Positions 58,622 through 64,000 of a stretch of 64,000 bases of DNA are shown here, one piece after another (the stretch's first letter is position 1; each line of letters begins with the position of its first letter). The stretch comes from Chitinophaga sp. HK235 (GTDB lineage: Bacteria; Bacteroidota; Bacteroidia; Chitinophagales; Chitinophagaceae): assembly GCF_018255755.1 (NCBI RefSeq), contig NZ_CP073766.1, forward strand, positions 2,480,001 to 2,544,000. The letters run 5' to 3'. The notes below the pieces were generated by a model that was not told the origin of the DNA, ran no database searches, and saw only the letters and a list, made by a program, of their open reading frames with translations. The position numbers and the translations under genes are program-made.

Positions 58622-61354
58622 ATGAAAAAACTTATGCGCTCCTTATCCACGTCCAGGGCCGCAACTGCGCTGGTTATTACCGGCAGCATACTGCTAACGG
58701 CCTGCCAGTCCCGCCAGCGCACCGACTTCAGCGCGGAAGTCAAACCTATTCTTAACAAACATTGTATCAGCTGCCATGGTGGCGTAAAACAGAACGGCGG
58801 CTTCAGTGTGCTTTTCCGGGAAGAAGCCCTTGGCAATACCAAATCCGGCAAACCCGCCATCATCCCCGGCCATCCGGAAAAAAGCGAGTTTATCCGCCGC
58901 CTCACCTGCAAAGACCCGAAAGAAAGGATGCCCCAGAAAGGCGAGCCACTCAGTGCAGCAGAAGTTGACATCCTCACCCGCTGGGTAAAAGAAGGTGCCG
59001 AATGGGGAGAACACTGGGCCTATGTGCCGGTGAAACCTGTGCCCCTGCCCGATGTAAATATCAAAACCGGCAATGATATTGACCGGTTTATTATCGCCAG
59101 ACTTCAGGCAGAAGGATTAAAACCTTCGCCGCCCGCCGATCCTATGACGCTGCTGCGCCGCGTAAGCTTCGACCTCACCGGGCTGCCACCTACACCCGCC
59201 ATGGCTGCATCTTTCAGGGCGGACCACAGTCCCGCTGCCTACCAGCGGATAGTGGACACCTTGCTGCAGTCGCCCCACTACGGCGAGCGCTGGGCCGCCA
59301 TGTGGCTGGACCTCGCCCGCTACTCCGATACCAAAGGTTATGAAAGAGACGCCAGCAGAAGCATCTGGCGTTACCGCGACTGGGTCATCGATGCATTCAA
59401 CAAAGACATGCCCTATGATCAGTTCACCACCGAACAACTGGCGGGTGATCTCCTGCCAACAGCAACCAACGATCAGCTCATTGCCACCGCCTTCAACAGA
59501 AACACCATGACCAACGACGAAGGCGGCACCCAGGATGAAGAATTCCGCACCGCCGCCGTCATGGACCGTGTCAACACCACCATGGAAGTATGGCAGGGCA
59601 TCACCATCGGCTGTGTACAATGCCACAGCCACCCATACGATCCCTTCCGGTTTGAAGACTATTACAAGCTACTCGCCTTCATGAACAATACCCGCGATGA
59701 AGATACCCATATGGAACATCCCAAGCTGCGTTTATACGACAGCGTTGGTATCCATGAAGTAAACCGTATCAGCGCCTGGGTACAACAATACGGCAACAAC
59801 GAACAGGTAACAGACGTAGCCCGCTTCCTGAAAGTGCTGGAGCCTAAAGTACATGCGCACGACTGCGACCGGTATGTGAACGGCTCTTTATATGATACCA
59901 AATATCTCGGCGTGCGGCATAACGGCAGCTGCCGTCTGCCGGCACAGCCTACCGGCGGCAAAACACAGCTGCTGATGAACTACTGGACCGGCAGCAAGGG
60001 AGGCATGCTGGAATGCCGGCTGGACAGCCTGCGCGGGCCTATATACTTTACACAGGCACTGGCGCCCACCAAAGATAGACAGGTGATAACTATTCCGCTT
60101 CCGGCCACCAGCGGCACCCATGATCTCTACTTCGTGTTCCGCAATGCTTCCCTGAAGCCTGCCGACCCGGTATGCATGGTAGAATGGTTCGCTTTCCGGG
60201 AAGATCTTCCCGGAAAAGGACAAAAAGGATATGATGCTGTGAATGCAGCGCTGCTGGCACTCATCAACCAGCAACCACCCGATATTCCCGTGATGATAGA
60301 AAACCCGCCTTCCATGCAGCGCACCACGCATGTTTTTGAACGGGGCAACTGGATGGTGCAGGGCAAAGCTGTGACACCAGACGTACCGCATTCACTGAAT
60401 CCATTTCCTGCCAATGCGCCCCGTAACCGGCTCGGGCTGGCCCGCTGGATCACCGATCCGGCCAATCCCCTCACTGCGAGAGTGATGGTCAACCGGCTCT
60501 GGGAACAGATATTCGGCATTGGTATTGTGGAAACCGTGGAAGACTTAGGCTCCCAGGGATTCCTGCCATCCCATCCGGAGTTGCTGGACTGGCTCTCCTA
60601 CCGGTTGATGCACGACCATCACTGGAGTGTGAAAAGACTGCTGCGCGATATTGTACTGTCGGCCGCCTATCAGCAGGATGCTACCACCACACCGGCCCTG
60701 CTGGAAAAAGATCCTGCCAACCGGTTGCTGGCCAGGGGACCGCATTTCAGGCTTACCGCAGAGGAAGTGAGAGACCAGGCACTGGCCGTAAGCGGCCTGT
60801 TAAACCGGAACCTGCATGGCCCCAGCATAATGCCCTACCAGCCGGAAGGTATCTGGCAAACCGTGTGGAGCGGTGAATACTGGAAACAGGCGCAGGACGG
60901 CAATCAGTACCGTCGTGCCCTGTATGTGTTCCAGAAACGTACCAGCCCTTACCCTTCTATGATCTCTTTCGACGGTTCCAGCAGGGAAGTATGCCTGCAA
61001 CGCCGCATCCGTACCAATACTCCATTGCAGGCATTGACGACGCTCAACGATCCCGTGTATGTGGAAACAGCCAGGGCGCTGGCGCAGCAGATGCTCAGCA
61101 ATGGGCATGATGATCCCGCTACGTGTATCCGTTGGGGTTATCAGGCAGCCATGTGCCGTTCTTTGCCTGACAACAAACTGGCCGTGCTGCAACGGTTATA
61201 TCAAAGCTCCCTGCAGCAGTACCGGCAATCGCCGGCAGCTGCCAAAGCCTTGCTGCAATGCAAAGACACAACACCGCAGATGGCCCAACTGGCAGCCCTC
61301 ACCGTAGTAGCCAATGCCATCATGAACCTGGATGAATTTCTGACAAAATCGTAA
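58622..61354 (+). CDS. Planctomycete-type cytochrome c/DUF1549/DUF1553 protein
   Basis: The 910-residue protein has a lipoprotein-like leader (ALVITGSILLTACQSRQ, with Cys after a hydrophobic run). The PSCyt1-type heme domain (about 45-125) has CISCHGG and KERMPQKGEPLS. DUF1549 (about 145-350) has FDLTGLPPTPA, the HYGERWAAMWLDLARYSDTK region in two stretches, and VQCHSHPYDPF. A carbohydrate-binding-like middle and DUF1553 (about 590-880) follow, with NRLWEQIFGIGIVETVEDLG and TNTPLQALTTLNDPVYVE. These proteins were first described from Planctomycetes and are exported redox-linked enzymes of unclear chemistry, nearly always paired with DUF1501. That pairing is seen here. Confidence 0.87.
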   Translation: MKKLMRSLSTSRAATALVITGSILLTACQSRQRTDFSAEVKPILNKHCISCHGGVKQNGGFSVLFREEALGNTKSGKPAIIPGHPEKSEFIRRLTCKDPKERMPQKGEPLSAAEVDILTRWVKEGAEWGEHWAYVPVKPVPLPDVNIKTGNDIDRFIIARLQAEGLKPSPPADPMTLLRRVSFDLTGLPPTPAMAASFRADHSPAAYQRIVDTLLQSPHYGERWAAMWLDLARYSDTKGYERDASRSIWRYRDWVIDAFNKDMPYDQFTTEQLAGDLLPTATNDQLIATAFNRNTMTNDEGGTQDEEFRTAAVMDRVNTTMEVWQGITIGCVQCHSHPYDPFRFEDYYKLLAFMNNTRDEDTHMEHPKLRLYDSVGIHEVNRISAWVQQYGNNEQVTDVARFLKVLEPKVHAHDCDRYVNGSLYDTKYLGVRHNGSCRLPAQPTGGKTQLLMNYWTGSKGGMLECRLDSLRGPIYFTQALAPTKDRQVITIPLPATSGTHDLYFVFRNASLKPADPVCMVEWFAFREDLPGKGQKGYDAVNAALLALINQQPPDIPVMIENPPSMQRTTHVFERGNWMVQGKAVTPDVPHSLNPFPANAPRNRLGLARWITDPANPLTARVMVNRLWEQIFGIGIVETVEDLGSQGFLPSHPELLDWLSYRLMHDHHWSVKRLLRDIVLSAAYQQDATTTPALLEKDPANRLLARGPHFRLTAEEVRDQALAVSGLLNRNLHGPSIMPYQPEGIWQTVWSGEYWKQAQDGNQYRRALYVFQKRTSPYPSMISFDGSSREVCLQRRIRTNTPLQALTTLNDPVYVETARALAQQMLSNGHDDPATCIRWGYQAAMCRSLPDNKLAVLQRLYQSSLQQYRQSPAAAKALLQCKDTTPQMAQLAALTVVANAIMNLDEFLTKS

Positions 61355-61374
61355 ACACGTTAAACTGAAACTAT

Positions 61375-62868
61375 ATGTCCAGCCTACACGAAAAACTGAT
61401 CCGTGAAGCCAACCAGGAGACGCTGCGTTATATTACCCGCAGACATTTCCTGCTGGACTGTATGACCCGCCTGGGCAGCGCCGCCCTGGGCTCTTTCCTG
61501 CTCAGCAGCTGCGGCGGCAGTGCTCACCAACAGCCTGATATCAACCTCGATCCGATGGCGCCCAAAGCACCGCATTTCCCTGGCAGAGCCAAAAGCGTCA
61601 TCTACCTGCATATGGCCGGCGCCCCTTCGCAGCTGGAATTATTTGACTACAAACCCGAGCTGCAGAAACTGCATAACCAGCTCTGTCCGCCCTCCCTGCT
61701 GGAAGGCAAACGTTTTGCCTTTATCAGAGGCGTCCCTAAAATGCTGGGGCCCCAGGCTGTATTTGCCCAGCATGGTGAATCACGGGCATGGATATCCGAT
61801 CATCTGCCACACTTTGCTACCATGGCTGATGACGTGAGTTTCCTCAAAGCTGTGCAGACAGACCAGTTCAACCATGGCCCGGCGCAACTGCTCATGCACA
61901 CCGGCAGCGCCAGGCTGGGACGGCCCAGCATAGGCTCCTGGGTGACTTATGGTCTGGGTACCGAAAACAGCAACCTGCCCGGTTTTGTGGTGCTCACCTC
62001 CGGTGGTAAAACACCGGATGCAGGCAAAAGCGTGTGGGGCAGCGGTTTTCTTCCTTCTGTATACCAGGGCGTACAATGCCGCACCAAAGGTGATCCTGTG
62101 CTGTTCCTCACCGATCCGGAAGGTATGAGCCGCGATCTCCGCAAACAATCCATCACCGCCATCAACGATATCAACCGGCAGGAATACGAGACTTTCGGTG
62201 ACCCTGAAACAGTGGCCCGTATTGCACAATACGAGCTCGCCTATAAAATGCAGATATCCGTTCCCGATGTAATGGACATCAATAAGGAACCGGATTACAT
62301 ACACGAAATGTACGGCACCCAGCCCGGCAAGGAATCCTTTGCCAACAACTGTTTGCTGGCACGTAAGCTGGTAGAGAAAGGCGTCCGTTTTGTGCAGTTG
62401 TACGACTGGGGCTGGGACAGCCACGGCACCGATGAAAACCTGGCCATCGACTATGGCTTCCGCAATAAATGCAGAGAGATAGACAGACCCATTACCGCGC
62501 TGCTGAAAGATCTGCAGCAACGCGGCCTGCTGGATGAAACCCTGGTGGTATGGGGCGGTGAGTTTGGCCGTACCCCTATGCAGGAAAACCGCGATGGTAA
62601 AGACACCCCTTTCCTGGGCCGGGACCATCACGTAGAAGCTTTTACCATGTGGATGGCTGGTGCCGGTATTAAAAAAGGATTTTCCTGGGGAGAAACCGAT
62701 GAAATCGGTTATACCGCCGTTAAAGGCAAAGTGGCCATCAATGATATCCACGCCACCATCCTGCAACAGCTGGGTTTCGACCATGAAAAATTAACCTATC
62801 ATTTCCAGGGCCGTCCCTTCCGGCTTACAGACGTAGGCGGAAAAGTAATCACTCCCATATTAGCCTAA
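61375..62868 (+). CDS. DUF1501 family protein
   Basis: The 497-residue protein has a Tat-like start (ITRRHFLLDCMTRLGSAALG) and the sulfatase-like alkaline-phosphatase fold of DUF1501: IYLHMAGAPSQLELFDYKP, FNHGPAQLLMHTGSARLGRP, and DWGWDSHGTDENL, with WGGEFGRTPMQE and LGRDHHVEAF near the C-terminus. It follows the DUF1549/DUF1553 gene by 20 bp. Family members act with the cytochrome partner outside the cytoplasm; substrate and reaction are not established. Confidence 0.9.
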   Translation: MSSLHEKLIREANQETLRYITRRHFLLDCMTRLGSAALGSFLLSSCGGSAHQQPDINLDPMAPKAPHFPGRAKSVIYLHMAGAPSQLELFDYKPELQKLHNQLCPPSLLEGKRFAFIRGVPKMLGPQAVFAQHGESRAWISDHLPHFATMADDVSFLKAVQTDQFNHGPAQLLMHTGSARLGRPSIGSWVTYGLGTENSNLPGFVVLTSGGKTPDAGKSVWGSGFLPSVYQGVQCRTKGDPVLFLTDPEGMSRDLRKQSITAINDINRQEYETFGDPETVARIAQYELAYKMQISVPDVMDINKEPDYIHEMYGTQPGKESFANNCLLARKLVEKGVRFVQLYDWGWDSHGTDENLAIDYGFRNKCREIDRPITALLKDLQQRGLLDETLVVWGGEFGRTPMQENRDGKDTPFLGRDHHVEAFTMWMAGAGIKKGFSWGETDEIGYTAVKGKVAINDIHATILQQLGFDHEKLTYHFQGRPFRLTDVGGKVITPILA

Positions 62869-62883
62869 AACAGCTATTCACGC

Positions 62884-63801
62884 ATGCATTCCAACAGAAG
62901 AACTTTCCTTAAACAGTCCGCCATGATGAGCGGCGCTTTATGCCTGGCATCCCTTCCCTCCTTTGCTGCAGCCCCGGCCAATGGTTTCCGGCTCATTGTC
63001 ATGGCCACCAACTGGGGCTATGGCGGCAGCATACACGACTTCTGCCGCGACGCGCAACAAGCCGGCTACGACGGCATAGAGTTATGGTGGCCATCCGAAA
63101 AAGCAGCACAGGAAGCTTTGTTTGATGCCCTGGCTAAATACAAACTGCAGGTAGGATACCTCTGCGGTGGTCACGATAGCGACTATACGAAACATGCCAC
63201 TCAGTATGAAAATATGCTGACAGCCGCTACCAGCAATGGACCGCGGCCGCTATATATCAATACCCAGTCCGGTAGGGATTATTTTTCCTTTGAACAGAAT
63301 ACAGCCCTCATCGATATATCCACCCGCATCACACAACGGACGGGCGTTCCCATTTATCACGAGACACATCGTTCCCGCATGTTGTTTGCCGCCCATATCG
63401 CCCGGCAGTTTATTGAGGCTAAACCCGATCTGCGGCTAACCCTGGACATCTCCCACTGGTGCAATGTACATGAGTCGCTGCTCGAAGACCAGGCAGCCAC
63501 CGTGGCCAAAGCACTGGAGCGCACCGGCCATATCCATGCGCGCATAGGCCATCCTGAAGGCCCACAGGTGAATGATCCGCGCGCACCCGAATGGGCTAAC
63601 GCTGTGAAAGCCCATTTCAACTGGTGGGACCAGGTAGTGCAACGCCATCAGGCCGCCGGTAAACCGCTCACCATACTCACGGAATTCGGGCCTGCCGACT
63701 ACATGCCTGTGCTGCCATATACCCGTCAGCCACTTGCCAACCAGTGGGACATCAATGTATACATGATGCATCAACTCAAACAGCGTTACGGAAAAAAATG
63801 A
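62884..63801 (+). CDS. Secreted sugar phosphate isomerase/epimerase-like TIM barrel
   Basis: The 305-residue protein has a Tat-like signal (SNRRTFLKQSAMMSGALCLA) and an AP-endonuclease-2-type TIM barrel. Blocks include DAQQAGYDGIELWWPSEKAA, VPIYHETHRSRML, LRLTLDISHWCNVHES, HIHARIGHPEGPQ and LTEFGPADYMP. The Glu, Asp, His and Glu that would bind a metal are at the expected strand ends. Family members isomerise sugars or cleave keto-sugar derivatives. It follows the DUF1501 gene by 15 bp and its stop overlaps the next start as ATGA, so it is part of the operon. Confidence 0.87.
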   Translation: MHSNRRTFLKQSAMMSGALCLASLPSFAAAPANGFRLIVMATNWGYGGSIHDFCRDAQQAGYDGIELWWPSEKAAQEALFDALAKYKLQVGYLCGGHDSDYTKHATQYENMLTAATSNGPRPLYINTQSGRDYFSFEQNTALIDISTRITQRTGVPIYHETHRSRMLFAAHIARQFIEAKPDLRLTLDISHWCNVHESLLEDQAATVAKALERTGHIHARIGHPEGPQVNDPRAPEWANAVKAHFNWWDQVVQRHQAAGKPLTILTEFGPADYMPVLPYTRQPLANQWDINVYMMHQLKQRYGKK

Positions 63802-64000
63802 GATTATTAGCTGCTTCCGGAAACTGGAACCTGTTCATAGGCAGGGTACATCCACTGATCGTGCACCTGCCTATAGGCATCCTGATCATCGCTTTTATAT
63901 TGGCATTGCTGGCCCGCAACAGTAAACGGGCAGCACTTCGTTCAGCCCTGCCCGTACTATTGCTGGCAGCCGCCCTCTCAGCCATCGCCAGTTGTGTGGC
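63798..64000 (+). CDS. DUF2231-like membrane protein (5' part, runs off the window)
   Basis: The start codon overlaps the upstream stop as ATGA. The visible 67 residues begin MRLLAASGNWNLFIGRVHPL and continue with IVHLPIGILIIAFILALLAR, the typical opening of DUF2231/cytochrome-associated membrane proteins, which have several more helices. In comparable operons such proteins carry a further PSCyt-type heme domain; whether this one does lies beyond the edge. Confidence 0.75.
   Translation, partial: MRLLAASGNWNLFIGRVHPLIVHLPIGILIIAFILALLARNSKRAALRSALPVLLLAAALSAIASCV

Noticed and set aside
61780..62784. A 334-codon open frame on the minus strand
   Set aside because: It is the antisense shadow of the DUF1501 gene, which has clear family motifs.

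Overview
The window reads as chromosome of a Bacteroidota bacterium, most likely a Chitinophaga-like member of the Chitinophagaceae. The support is indirect but consistent. There is a TonB-dependent receptor with an N-terminal carboxypeptidase-regulatory domain, a DUF4251 protein, an Mpo1-like (DUF962) protein and several AraC regulators. Several upstream regions carry TAnnTTTG-type -7 elements instead of Shine-Dalgarno/-10 signals. Many secreted enzymes concern carbohydrates. No rRNA, tRNA, CRISPR array or intact insertion sequence was seen.

Layout. 1-4.2 kb: a leftward pair (HEAT-repeat protein, cut by the window edge, and a Tat-exported Gfo/Idh/MocA oxidoreductase), a repeat-bearing spacer, and a ROK-family sugar kinase. 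4.2-5.4 kb: a spacer holding a decayed GNAT acetyltransferase. 5.4-7.3 kb: a flotillin-like SPFH protein. 7.4-18.4 kb: a tightly packed leftward operon of three uncharacterised genes (HNH nuclease-like protein, a degenerate paralogue of it, and a 2554-residue beta-rich repeat protein). This is the best candidate for an undescribed system. 18.6-20.4 kb: DoxX, HxlR regulator, NAD-dependent dehydrogenase. 20.4-29.6 kb: an alpha-2-macroglobulin with an inserted SusC-like segment, a DUF962 membrane protein and a TonB receptor. 29.6-33.4 kb: AraC regulator, secreted amidohydrolase, atypical SDR and Crp/Fnr regulator. 33.4-38.3 kb: a complete TetR-TolC-EmrA-EmrB type efflux operon. 38.6-41.6 kb: membrane protein, AraC regulator, aminopeptidase P. 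41.7-45.5 kb: an operon of a sorbosone-dehydrogenase-like/cytochrome c protein and a DUF1080 3-keto-glycoside hydrolase-like protein. 45.9-53.1 kb: mixed housekeeping and accessory genes (HAD, GNAT, DUF4251, ABC exporter, ankyrin-like, two DJ-1 family proteins, an orphan CDI immunity-like protein). 53.1-57.5 kb: DNA polymerase IV and a periplasmic GH2 beta-galactosidase, with a divergent AraC regulator. 58.6-64 kb: a rightward operon of Planctomycete-type cytochrome/DUF1549/DUF1553, DUF1501, a sugar isomerase-like protein and a DUF2231 membrane protein that runs off the edge.

How they fit together. Several loci (Gfo/Idh oxidoreductase, ROK kinase, DUF1080 protein, GH2 enzyme, TIM-barrel isomerase) suggest extracytoplasmic oxidation and hydrolysis of glycosides followed by sugar phosphorylation. 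The ROK and DUF1080 genes share a GCTAAA-N4-TTTAGC palindrome at equivalent promoter positions, so one LacI-type regulator may control both. All functional assignments rest on reading motifs by eye; no database search was run.
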